Assembly (NCBI GenBank): GCA_021186555.1
Contig: JAJKFL010000026.1
Span: 372,001-436,000 of the forward strand
DNA: 64,000 bases
Source of the DNA: Reticulitermes speratus
Lineage: Eukaryota; Arthropoda; Insecta; Blattodea; Rhinotermitidae
Direction of reading: 5' to 3'
The translations under genes and the position numbers were made by a program. Shown here piece by piece: positions 42,790 to 55,194 of the stretch. Every line of letters starts with the position of its first letter. Position 1 is the first letter of the stretch. A model generated the notes under the pieces. It had not been told where the DNA came from. It searched no databases and was given only the letters and a program-made list of their open reading frames with translations.

Positions 42790-43230
42790 TTTACCTTATT
42801 AATGTAGATTTCTCAAGACGGTTGCAGTTCCTCAGATAGTCAACGAATTCCTCACATTTTATGGAAGCTGAAGGTTCATTACCGTGCGAACAACAGCCTG
42901 CTACTTGTATCTATCATGAGAAAATTAGTCTAGTACACGCCCTGTACATTTAATTATTTAAGATCAATTTTAATATTACCTTTCCATCTGTGCCTAGGTC
43001 GTACAAGTTGTCTCTTTCCTTCTACGAAATCCCTGTATGCACCTCTCTTCTCCCCCATACATGCCACATGCTCTACCCATCTCCTCTTTCACCTGATCAA
43101 TCTCATATTTGATGAGCGGTACTGATCAAGAAACTCCGCTGTACGCAGTCTCACCCTGTATCCTGTCACTTCATCCCCCTCAGCAGCCATTTCTCGAACA
43201 CCCTCAACCTATGTTTCTCCCTTAACTTCA
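42790..43230 (-). mobile_element. LINE 3' part, TTAG-tail family (minus strand)
   Basis: Reversed, and in changing frames, the order is: KRRWVEHVACMGEKRGAYRD, FVEGKRQL with RPRHRWKGNIKID, then RAVVRTVMNLQLP-like sequence, and NVRNSLT at the 3' end. This is about 440 bp of the same C-terminal region and UTR as at 54560-55172. Several frameshifts and stops are present; the TTAG tail is lost. Confidence 0.72.
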
Positions 43231-43295
43231 GTTCTGTGGTCTCAGTAATGTGACTGAAACTTGTGCATTACTTTACAAGAAGTCTGTTGAACGTG
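43231..43295. other. Short stretch before the 27-bp array
   Basis: Nothing recognised. Confidence 0.4.
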
Positions 43296-45255
43296 CGTTA
43301 CAGAATGGCCACAGATAAGTGCGTTACAGAATGGCCACAGATAAGTGCGTTACAGAATGGCCACAGATAAGTGTGTTACACGAATGGCCACAGATAAGTG
43401 CGTTACACGAATGGCCACAGATAAGTGCGTTACACGAATGGCCACAGATAAGTGCGTTACACGAATGGCCACAGATAAGTGTGTTACAAGAATGGCCACA
43501 GATAAGTGCGTTACACGAATGGCCACAGATAAGTGTGTTACAAGAATGGCCACAGATAAGTGCGTTACACGAATGGCCACAGATAAGTGCGTTACACGAA
43601 TGGCCACAGATAAGTGCGTTACACGAATGGCCACAGATAAGTGTGTTACAAGAATGGCCACAGATAAGTGCGTTACACGAATGGCCACAGATAAGTGCGT
43701 TACACGAATGGCCACAGATAAGTGTGTTACAAGAATGGCCACAGATAAGTGCGTTACACGAATGGCCACAGATAAGTGCGTTACACGAATGGCCACAGAT
43801 AAGTGCGTTACACGAATGGCCACAGATAAGTGTGTTACAAGAATGGCCACAGATAAGTGCGTTACACGAATGGCCACAGATAAGTGCGTTACACGAATGG
43901 CCACAGATAAGTGTGTTACAAGAATGGCCACAGATAAGTGCGTTACACGAATGGCCACAGATAAGTGCGTTACACGAATGGCCACAGATAAGTGTGTTAC
44001 AAGAATGGCCACAGATAAGTGCGTTACACGAATGGCCACAGATAAGTTCGTTACACGAATGGCCACAGATAAGTGTGTTACAAGAATGGCCACAGATAAG
44101 TGCGTTACACGAATGGCCACAGATAAGTGTGTTACAAGAATGGCCACAGATAAGTGCGTTACACGAATGGCCACAGATAAGTGCGTTACACGAATGGACA
44201 CAGATAAGTGTGTTACAAGAATGGCCACAGATAAGTGCGTTAAACGAATGGCCACAGATAAGTGCGTTACACGAATGGCCACAGATAAGTGTGTTACAAG
44301 AATGGCCACAGATAAGTGCGTTACACGAATGGCCACAGATAAGTGTGTTACAAGAATGGCCACAGATAAGTGCGTTAAACGAATGGCCACAGATAAGTGC
44401 GTTACACGAATGGCCACAGATAAGTGTGTTACAAGAATGGCCACAGATAAGTGCGTTAAACGAATGGCCATAGATAAGTGCGTTACACGAATGGCCACAG
44501 ATGAGTGCATTACACGAATGACCACAGATAAGTGCGTTACACGAATGGCCACAGATAAGTGCGTTACACGAATTGCCACAGATAAGTGCGTTATACAAAT
44601 GGCCACAGATAAGTGCGTTACACGAATGGCCACAGATAAGTGCGTTACACGAATGGCCACAGATAAGTGCGTTACACGAATGGCCACAGAGAAGTGCGTT
44701 ACACGAATGGCCACAGATAAGTGCGTTACACGAATGGCCACAGATAAGTGCGTTACACGTATGGCCACAGATAAGTGCGTAACACGAATGGCCACAGATA
44801 AGTGCGTTACACGAATGGCCACAGATAAGTGCGTTACACGAATGGCCACAGATAAGTGCGTTACACGAATGGCCACAGATAAGTGCGTTACACGAATGGC
44901 CACAGATAAGTGCATTACAGAATGGCCACAGATAAGTGCGTTACACGAATGGCCACAGATAAGTGCGTTACACGAATGGACACAGATAATTGTTTTATAG
45001 AATGGCCACAGATAAGTGCGTTACAGAATGGCCACAGATAAGTGCGTTACACAAATGGCCACAGATAAGTGCATTACACGAATGGCCACAGATAATTGTT
45101 TTATAGAATGACCACAGATAAATGCGTTACACGAATGGACACAGATAATTGTTTTATAGAATGGCCACAGATAAGTGCGTTACAGAATGGCCACAGATAA
45201 GTGCGTTACACAAATGGCCACAGATAAGTGCATTACACGAATGACCACAGATAAG
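43296..45255 (+). repeat. 27-bp minisatellite array (about 72 copies)
   Basis: The unit is GCGTTACACGAATGGCCACA plus GATAAGT. GCGTTACACG and GTGTTACAAG units alternate in the left two thirds; the right third is mostly the first type. At 44980-45255 a compound block with ATTGTTTTATAGAATGG occurs at 44988 and again at 45146. The period is divisible by three, so both strands stay open for 380-550 codons; no gene. Confidence 0.97.
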
Positions 45256-45891
45256 TTCCCACTAATTAGGATAACAATACAAACCCACAATTTGAGCACA
45301 TGACGTCACATAATGCAAGCGAAGGGATGAGTGTGACAGGTAAATAGGGTAGTATTGGGGTTATATTATATTGACTGCGTACACAGATATTACAGCAGAG
45401 GGGTTGGTTAAAACTGGAGAAAAAATGTAACACAATTACGGCCTTTGAAATGTGAAGAGCATGAAGCATAAAACAAGGCGCCGTATCAGTGCTTGGAAGT
45501 ACCTGAGAGCAGTAAGGGAGGAATAGATTGGAGGGAGATGTGAGTGTTCATAGAAATTGGAGGTCAGGGGGTACGGAACATTTGTGACAGAAGTGACATA
45601 TGTCACATTGTGAATGGTTAATGTGTGAATGGAGCATCACTCGCGGTTGACATATTTTGTAGAAATTCCTGACTTTACTCTGTTGAAGATAAACCAACAC
45701 AAAATTGTAACTCAATATATCAAATACAATTTGAATCTAGTTTTTAACTACCACAATTTGAACCAGAGGAAAGCAACTAGCACTGTCAAGATATGGCAGA
45801 AATACTGTATTGACACTGACAATAAAGAACAACGGAATTATATAGAGCTGAAAGAAATCTGCGTTACCAATAGACATCGCTCGTAGGGCAA
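45256..45891. other. Unique non-coding stretch
   Basis: An 85-codon plus frame (45629-45886) is AT-rich with no motif that I recognise. I do not call it. Confidence 0.45.
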
Positions 45892-48800
45892 GGCAGCCTA
45901 AAGACAGTGTCATCTGCTACAAGGCAGCCTAAAGACAGTGTCATTTGCTACAAGGCAGCCTCACGACAGTGTTATCTGCTACAAGGCAGACTCACGACAG
46001 TGTCATCTGCTACAATGCAGCCTCACGACAGTGTCATCTGCTACAAGGCAGCCTAAAGACAGTGTCATCTGCTACAAGGCAGCCTAAAGACAGTGTCATT
46101 TGCTACAAGGCAGCCTCACGACAGTGTCATCTGCTACAAGGCAGACCCACGACAGTGTCATCTACTACAATGCAGCCTCACGACAGTGTCATCTGCTACA
46201 AGGCAGCCTAAAGACAGTGTCATCTGCTACAAGGCAGCCTCACGACAGTGTCATCTGCTACAAGGCAGCCTCACGACAGTGTAATCTGCTACAAGGCAGC
46301 CTCACGACAGTGTCATCTGCTACAAGGCAGCCTCACGACAGTGTCATCTGCTACAAGGCAGCCTCACGACAGTGTCATCTGCTACAAGGCAGCCTCACGA
46401 CAGTGTCATCTGCTACAAGGCAGCCTCACGACAGTGTCATCTGCTACAAGGCAGCCTCACGACAGTGTCATCTGCTACAATGCAGCCTCACGACAGTGTC
46501 ATCTGCTACAAGGCAGCCTAAAAACAGTGTCATCTGCTACAATGCAGCCTCACGACAGTGTCATCTGCTACAAGGCAGCCTAAAGACAGTGTCATCTGCT
46601 ACAATGCAGCCTCACGACAGTGTCATCTGCTACAATGCAGCCTCACGACAGTGTCATCTCCTACAATGCAGCCTCACGACAGTGTCATCTGTTACAATGC
46701 AGCGGCACGACAGTGTCATCTGCTACAATGCATCGGCACGACAGTGTCATCTGCTACAAGGCAGCGGCACGACAGTGTCATCTGCTACAATGCAGCGGCA
46801 CGACAGTGTCATCTGCTACAATGCAGCGGCACGACAGTGTCATCTGCTACAATGCAGCGGCACGACAGTGTCATCTGCTACAATGCAGCCTCACGACAGT
46901 GTCATCTGCTACAAGGCAGCATCACGACAGTGTCATCTGCTACAAGGCAGCCTCACGACAGTGTCATCTGCTACAAGGCAGCGGCACGACAGTGTCATCT
47001 GCTACAATGCAGCGGCACGATAGTGTCATCTGCTACAATGCAGCCTCACGACAGTGTCATCTGCTACAAGGCAGCCTCACGACAGTGTCATCTGCTACAA
47101 TGCAGCCTCACGACAGTGTCATCTGCTACAATGCAGCCTCACGACAGTGTCATCTGCTACAATGCAGCCTCACGACAGTGTCATCTGTTACAAGGCAGCG
47201 GCACGACAGTGTCATTGCTACAATGCAGCGGCACGACAGTGTCATCTGCTACAAGGCAGCCTCACGACAGTGTCATCTGCTACAATGCAGCGGCACGACA
47301 GTGTCATCTGCTACAACGCAGCCTCACGACAGTGTCATCTGCTACAATGCAGCGGCACGACAGTGTCATCTGCTACAATGCAGCGGCACGACAGTGTCAT
47401 CTGCTACAAGGCAGCGGCACGACAGTGTCATCTGCTACAATGCAGCGGCACGACAGTGTCATCTGCTACAAGGCAGTCTAACGACAGTGTCATCTGCTAC
47501 AATGCAGCGGCACGACAGTGTCATCTGCTACAATGCAGCGGCACGACAGTGTCATCTGCTACAAGGCAGCCTCACGACAGTGTCATCTGCTACAATGCAG
47601 CGGCACGACAGTGTCATCTGCTACAAGGCAGCCTCACGACAGTGTCATCTGCTACAAGGCAGCGGCACGACAGTGTCATCTGCTACAATGCAGCGGCACG
47701 ACAGTGTCATCTGCTACAAGGCAGCGGCACGACAGTGTCATCTGCTACAAGGCAGCCTCACGACAGTGTCATCTGCTACAATGCAGCGGCACGACAGTGT
47801 CATCTGCTACAAGGCAGCGGCACGACAGTGTCATCTGCTACAAGCAGCGGCACGACAGTGTCATCTGCTACAATGCAGCGGCACGACAGTGTCATCTGCT
47901 ACAAGGCAGCCTCACGACAGTGTCATCTGCTACAATGCAGCGGCACGACAGTGTCATATGCTACAATGCAACGGCACGACAGTGTCATCTGCTACAATGC
48001 AGCGGCACGACAGTGTCATATGCTACAATGCAGCGGCACGACAGTGTCATCTGCTACAATGCAGCCTCACGACAGTGTCATCTGCTACAAGGCAGCGGCA
48101 CGACAGTGTCATCTGATACAATGCAGCGGCACGACAGTGTCATCTGCTACAATGCAGCGGCACGACAGTGTCATCTGCTACAAGGCAGCCTCACGACAGT
48201 GTCATCTGCTACAATGCAGCGGCACGACAGTGTCATCTGCTACAAGGCAGCCTCACGACAGTGTCATCTGCTACAATGCAGCGGCACGACAGTGTCATCT
48301 GCTACAAGGCAGACTCACGACAGTGTCATCTGCTACAATGCAGCGGCACGACAGTGTCATCTGCTACAAGGCAGCGGCACGACAGTGTCATCTGCTACAA
48401 GGCAGCCTCACGACAGTGTCATCTGCTACAAGGCAGCGGCACGACAGTGTCATCTGCTACAAGGCAGCCTCACGACAGTGTCATCTGCTACAAGGCAGCC
48501 TCACGACAGTGTCATCTGCTACAAGGCAGCCTCACGACAGTGTCATCTGCTACAAGGCAGCCTCACGACAGTGTCATCTGCCACAAGGCAGCCTCACGAC
48601 AGTGTCATCTGCTACAAGGCAGCCACACGACAGTGTCATCTGCTACAAGGCAGCCTCACGACAGTGTCATCTGCTACAATGCAGCCTCACGACAGTGTCA
48701 TCTGCTACAAGTGCAGCCTAAGACAGTGTCATCTGCTACAATGCAGCCTCACGACAGTGTCATCTGCTACAAGGCAGCCTAAGACAGTGTCATCTGCTAC

Positions 48801-51800
48801 AATGCAGCCTCACGACAGTGTCATCTGCTACAATGCAGCCTCACGACAGTGTCATCTGCTACAATGCAGCCTCACGACAGTGTCATCTGCTTACAAGGCA
48901 GCCTAAGACAGTGTCATCTGCTACAATGCAGCCTCACGACAGTGTCATCTGCTACAAGCAGCTCACGACAGTGTCATCTGCTACAATGCAGCCTCACGAC
49001 AGTGTCATCTGCTACAATGCAGCCTCACGACAGTGTCATCTGCTACAAGGCAGCCTAAAGACAGTGTCATCTGCTACAATGCAGCCTCACGACAGTGTCA
49101 TCTGCTACAATGCAGCCTACACGACAGTGTCATCTGCTACAATGCAGCCTCACGACAGTGTCATCTGCTACAATGCAGCGGCACGACAGTGTCATCTGCT
49201 ACAATGCAGCGGCACGACAGTGTCATCTGCTACAATGCAGCCTCACGACAGTGTCATCTGCTACAAGGCAGCCTAAAGACAGTGTCATCTGCTACAATGC
49301 AGCCTCACGACAGTGTCATCTGCTACAATGCAGCCTCACGACAGTGTCATCTGCTACAATGCAGCCTCACGACAGTGTCATCTGCTACAATGCAGCCTCA
49401 CGACAGTGTCATCTGCTACAAGGCAGCGGCACGACAGTGTCATCTGCTACAAGGCAGTCTCACGACAGTGTCATCTGCTACAATGCAGCCTCACGACAGT
49501 GTCATCTGCTACAAGGCAGCGGCACGACAGTGTCATCTGCTACAAGGCAGCCTCACGACAGTGTCATCTGCTACAATGCAGCCTCACGACAGTGTCATCT
49601 GCTACAATGCAGCGGCACGACAGTGTCATCTGCTACAATGCAGCCTCACGACAGTGTCATCTGCTACAATGCAGCCTCACGACAGTGTCATCTGCTACAA
49701 GGCAGCCTCACGACAGTGTCATCTGCTACAAGGCAGCGGCACGACAGTGTCATCTGCTACAATGCAGCCTCACGACAGTGTCATCTGCTACAATGCAGCC
49801 TCACGACTGTGTCATCTGCTACAATGCAGCGGCACGATAGTGTCATCTGCTACAATGCAGCCTCACGACAGTGTCATCTGCTACAAGGCAGCCTCACGAC
49901 AGTGTCATCTGCTACAATGCAGCCTCACGACAGTGTCATCTGCTACAATGCAGCCTCACGACGTGTCATCTGCTACAATGCAGCCTCACGACAGTGTCAT
50001 CTGCTACAAGGCAGCGGCACGACAGTGTCATTGCTACAATGCAGCGGCACGACAGTGTCATCTGCTACAAGGCAGCCTCACGACAGTGTCATTCTGCTCA
50101 ATGCAGCGGCACGACAGTGTCATCTGCTACAACGCAGCCTCACGACAGTGTCATCTGCTACAATGCAGCGGCACGACAGTGTCATCTGCTACAATGCAGC
50201 GGCACGACAGTGTCATCTGCTACAAGGCAGCGGCACGACAGTGTCATCTGCTACAATGCAGCGGCACGACAGTGTCATCTGCTACAAGGCAGCCTAACGA
50301 CAGTGTCATATGCTACATGCAGCGGCACGACAGTGTCATCTGCTACAATGCAGCGGCACGACAGTGTCATCTGCTACAAGCAGCCTCACGACAGTGTCAT
50401 CTGCTACAATGCAGCGGCACGACAGTGTCATCTGCTACAAGGCAGCCTCACGACAGTGTCATCTGCTACAAGGCAGCCTCACGACAGTGTCATCTGCTAC
50501 AAGGCAGCCTCACGACAGTGTCATCTGCTACAAGGCAGCCTCACGACAGTGTCATCTGCTACAAGGCAGCTCACGACAGTGTCATCTGCTACAATGCAGC
50601 CACGACAGTGTCATCTGCTCAAGCACCTCACACGTGTCATCTGCTACAAGGCAGCCACGACAGTGTCATCTGCTACAATGCGCCTCACGACAGTGTCATC
50701 TGCTACAATGCAGCCTCACGACAGTGTCATCTGCTACAATGCAGCCACGACGTGTATCTGCTACAAGGCAGCGCACGACAGTGTCACTGCTACAATCAGC
50801 TCACGACAGTGTCATCTGCTACAATGCAGCCTCACGACAGTGTCATCTGCTACAAGCAGCCACGACAGTGTCATCTGCTACAAGGCAGCTAGACAGTGTC
50901 ATCGCTACAATGCAGCTCACGACAGTGTCATCTGCTACAATGCAGCCTCACGACAGTGTCATCTGCTACAATGCACGCGCACAGCGTTCATTGCTACAAT
51001 GCAGCGGCACGACAGTGTCATCGCACAAGCAGCTCACGACAGTGTCATTGCTACAGCAGCCTAAGACAGTGTCACTGCTACAATGCAGCCCGACAGTGTC
51101 ATCTGCTACAAGCAGCTCACGACAGTGTCATCTGCTACAAGCAGCGGCACGACAGTGTCATCTGTACAATGCAGCCACGACGTCATGCTAATGCAGCGCA
51201 GACGTGTCTTCTAAGCAGCCTCACACAGTGTCATCTTACAAGGCAGCCTCACGACAGTGTCATCTGCTACAAGGCAGCCTACGACAGTGTCATCTGCTAC
51301 AATGCAGCCTGCACGACAGTGTCATCTGCTACAAGGCAGCCACGACAGTGTCATCTGCTACAAGCAGCCTCACGACAGTGTCATCTGCTACAAGGCAGCC
51401 AACGACAGTGTCATCTGCTACAAAGCAGCCTCACGACAGTGTCATCTGCTACAATGCAGCCTCACGACAGTGTCATCTGCTACAATGCAGCCTCACGACA
51501 GTGTCATCTGCTACATGCAGCCTCACGACAGTGTCATCTGCTACAATGCAGCCTCACGACAGTGTCATCTGCTACAAGGCAGCCTAAGACAGTGTCATCT
51601 GCTACAATGCAGCCTCACGACAGTGTCATCTGCTACAATGCAGCCTCACGACAGTGTCATCTGCTACAAGCAGCCTCACGACAGTGTCATCTGCTACAAT
51701 GCAGCGGCACGACAGTGTCATCTGCTACAATGCAGCGCCACGACAGTGTCATCTGCTACAATGCAGCCTCACGACAGTGTCATCTGCTACAAGGCAGCCT

Positions 51801-54232
51801 AAAGACAGTGTCATCTGCTACAATGCAGCCTCACGACAGTGTCATCTGCTACAATGCAGCCTCACGACAGTGTCATCTGCTACAATGCAGCCTCACGACA
51901 GTGTCATCTGCTACAATGCAGCTCACGACAGTGTCATCTGCTACAAGCAGCGGCACGACAGTGTCATCTGCTACAAGCAGCTCACGACAGTGTCATCTGC
52001 TACAAGGCAGCCTAGACAGTGTCATCTGCTACAAGGCAGCGCACGACAGTGTCATCTGCTACAAGGCAGCCTCACGACAGTGTCATCTGCTACAATGCAG
52101 CCTCACGACAGTGTCATCTGCTACAAGGCAGCGGCACGACAGTGTCATCTGCTACAATGCAGCCTCACGACAGTGTCATCTGCTACAATGCACCTCACGA
52201 CAGTGTCATCTGCTACAAGGCAGCCCACGACAGTGTCATCTGCTACAAGCAGCCACGACAGTGTCATCTGCTACAATGCAGCCTCACGACAGTGTCATCT
52301 GCTACAATGCAGCCTCACGACATGTGTCATCTGCTACAAGGCAGCGGCACGACAGTGTCATCTGCTACAATGCAGCCTCACGACAGTGTCATCTGCTACA
52401 ATGCAGCCTCACGACTGTGTCATCTGCTACAAGGCAGCGGCACGACAGTGTCATCTGCTACAATGCAGCCTCACGACAGTGTCATCTGCTACAATGCAGC
52501 CTCACGACAGTGTCATCTGCTACAATGCAGCCTCACGACAGTGTCATCTGCTACAATGCAGCCTCACGACAGTGTCATCTGCTACAATGCAGCCTCACGA
52601 CAGTGTCATCTGCTACAAGGCAGCGGCACGACAGTGTCATCTGCTACAAGGCAGCCTCACGACAGTGTCATCTGCTACAATGCAGCCTCACGACAGTGTC
52701 ATCTGCTACAAGGCAGCGGCACGACAGTGTCATCTGCTACAATGCAGCCTCACGACAGTGTCATCTGCTACAATGCAGCCTCACGACAGTGTCATCTGCT
52801 ACAAGGCAGCCTCACGACAGTGTCATCTGCTACAAGGCAGCGGCACGACAGTGTCATCTGCTACAATGCAGCCTCACGACAGTGTCATCTGCTACAATGC
52901 AGCCTCACGACTGTGTCATCTGCTACAAGGCAGCGGCACGACAGTGTCATCTGCTACAATGCAGCCTCACGGCAGTGTCATCTGCTACAATGCAGCCTCA
53001 CGACAGTGTCATCTGCTACAAGGCAGCGGCACGACAGTGTCATCTGCTACAAGGCAGCGGCACGACAGTGTCATCTGCTACAATGCAGCCTCACGACAGT
53101 GTCATCTGCTACAATGCAGCCTCACGACAGTGTCATCTGCTACAATGCAGCCTCACGACAGTGTCATCTGCTACAATGCAGCCTCACGACTGTGTCATCT
53201 GCTACAAGGCAGCGGCACGACAGTGTCAACTGCTACAATTCAGCCTCACGACAGTGTCATCTGCTACAATGCAGCCTCACGACAGTGTCATCTGCTACAA
53301 GGCAGCGGCACGACAGTGTCATCTGCTACAAGGCAGCGGCACGACAGTGTCATCTGCTACAATGCAGCCTCACGACAGTGTCATCTGCTACAATGCAGCC
53401 TCACGACAGTGTCATCTGCTACAAGGCAGCGGCACGACAGTGTCATCTGCTACAAGGCAGCCTCACGACAGTGTCATCTGCTACAATGCAGCCTCACGAC
53501 AGTGTCATCTGCTACAAGGCAGCGGCACGACAGTGTCATCTGCTACAATGCAGCCTCACGACAGTGTCATCTGCTACAATGCAGCCTCACGACAGTGTCA
53601 TCTGCTACAAGGCAGCCTCACGGCAGTGTCATCTGCTACAAGGCAGCGGCACGACAGTGTCATCTGCTACAATGCAGCCTCACGACAGTGTCATCTGCTA
53701 CAAGGCAGCGGCATGACAGTGTCATCTACTACAAGGCAGCCTCACGACAGTGTCATCTGCTACAAGGCAGCCTCACAACAGTGTCATCTGCTACAAGGCA
53801 GCCTCACGACAGTGTCATCTGCTACAATGCAGCCTCACGACAGTGTCATCTGCTACAAGGCAGCCTCACGACTTATCATCTGCTACAAGGCAGCCTCACG
53901 ACAGTGTCATCTGCTACAAGGCAGCCTCACGACTGTATCATCTGCTACAAGGCAGCCTCACGACAGTGTCATCTGCTACAAGGCAGCCTCACGACAGTGT
54001 CATCTGCTACAAGGCAGCCTCACGACTTATCATCTGCTACAAGGCAGCCTCACGACAGTGTCATCTGCTACAAGGCAGCCTCACGACTGTATCATCTGCT
54101 ACAAGGCAGCCTCACGACAGTGTCATCTGCTACAAGGCAGCCTCACGACAGTGTCATCTGCTACAAGGCAGCCTCACGACTGTATCATCTGCTACAAGGC
54201 AGCCTCACTACAGTGTCATCTGCTACAAGGCA
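45892..54232 (+). repeat. 31-bp satellite array, 8.3 kb (about 269 copies)
   Basis: The unit is GCAGCCTCACGACAGTGTCA plus TCTGCTACAAG. Variant positions are CCTCACG/GGCACG/CCTAAAG and AAGG/AATG. GGCACG units fill 46690-50440, CCTCACG dominates the left and right ends. GACAGTGTC is palindromic. None of the common unit forms, except CCTAAAG, contains a stop on the plus strand, so frames of up to 1,100 codons arise without selection. 50570-51260 is dense in small deletions. A diagnostic run at 47013-47470 is repeated at 49831-50290. Confidence 0.97.
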
Positions 54233-54235
54233 ATA

Positions 54236-54559
54236 AAGCCACATTTCGTTATATCCAATTCAGATATTAAGCCTACTGTACAGTCATACCCTAATATTAA
54301 CATACTGTATAAACTGTACTGCAAGTATTGACAGTACATTTGTACAGCAAATGACGAATTATTTTGCTTTGTTATGAGGATGCTAGGACATTTTGTATTG
54401 TATGGGAACAGTGAAATGACGTCACGTGACGCTTCTGTTACTTCGTCAAGGACAGCGAATATTTTAAAGTTCTTATTTGAAGGCTTCCAGTTCAAAATGT
54501 ACACTTACATAATATAATATATATTAATATAATTAAAATAAGGGTATGAAGCTTGGTCT
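54236..54559. other. AT-rich unique stretch
   Basis: A 93-codon minus frame (54223-54504) starts at the array edge and shows nothing I can name. Confidence 0.45.
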
Positions 54560-54603
54560 ATCACATCAAGCAAAGTTCATAGGTCAAGGGGTTCAAGAAT
54601 ACG

Positions 54604-54858
54604 GTGCTGAGGAATGTATTTGGGTCTAAGAGGGTGGAGGTGACAGGGGACTGGAGAAAACTACATATTGAGGAGCTTCATGATTTGTACTTCTCACCAG
54701 ATATTGTTAGGGTGATCATATCACGGACGATGAGATGGGCGCGACATGTAGCACGTATTGAGAAGAATACAAATGCTTACACAAGCATGGTGTGGAAACC
54801 TGAAGGAAAGACACCACTTGGAAGACCAGGAATATGTGGGAGGGTAATGTTACAATAA
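54604..54858 (+). pseudogene. LINE ORF2 C-terminal fragment
   Basis: Open for 84 codons. It resembles the extreme C-terminal domain of insect LINE polyproteins (GDWRKLHIEELHDLY, MRWARHVARI, GKTPLGRP). It lacks the RT and endonuclease domains and runs out of frame in the AT-rich tandem at 54848, after which the family continues from about 54960. It is a dead 5'-truncated copy. Confidence 0.72.
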
Positions 54859-54893
54859 TATTACAATAATATTACAATAATATTACAATAATA
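54848..54893 (+). repeat. ACAATAATATT tandem (4 copies)
   Basis: An 11-bp AT-rich repeat within the LINE fragment. Confidence 0.9.
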
Positions 54894-55194
54894 TTAAATA
54901 ATTACGTTTAGCTACGTTCAGCCTATTGGTAGACTAAACGTAGCATGTGATTGGTGAACGTGTTTATCTCTTGATTTTGTGACTGTGGATTGGACTAAAG
55001 TGGCTCAGGTTAGGAACATTCGATGGGCTGCTCTCAACACAGTGATAAACTTGTTTACACTGGAGGCGGCAAATTTCTTGACTAGCTGAGGAACTGTTAG
55101 CTTCTGAAGGACTGTCCTTCACGCAGTTTATTTAGTTAGTCAGTTAGTATAGTTAGTTAGTTAGTTAGTTCGTGTACTTAAGTATTAACAAAAA

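Larger units (their letters stand above)
54560..55172 (+). mobile_element. LINE 3' part, TTAG-tail family
   Basis: The plus-strand order is: VFGSKRVEVTGDWRKLHIEE, LHDLYFSPDIVRVI, MRWARHVARIEKNTNAY, KPEGKTPLGRP; then an ACAATAATATT tandem (54848-54893); then VDWTKVAQVRNIRWAALNTV, NLFTLEAANFLTS, a stop, and a TTAG tail at 55125-55170. This is the longest copy of the family here and gives its C-terminal order. The AT-rich tandem interrupts the coding region. Confidence 0.8.

Noticed and set aside
43319-45000. Frames of 380-550 codons in the 27-bp array
   Set aside because: Unit length is a multiple of three; both strands are open to the same extent.
45629-45886. 85-codon AT-rich frame
   Set aside because: No motif, no homologue that I recognise, and ends at the edge of the 31-bp array.
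46100-54331. Several frames of 300-1,124 codons, Cys-containing periodic peptide
   Set aside because: All three plus frames are open because the 31-bp unit seldom contains a stop triplet. No start context, signal peptide or non-repeat domain.
55125-55172. Telomeric repeat
   Set aside because: The tandem is TTAG (4 bp) at a LINE 3' end and not the insect TTAGG telomere motif; short and interstitial.
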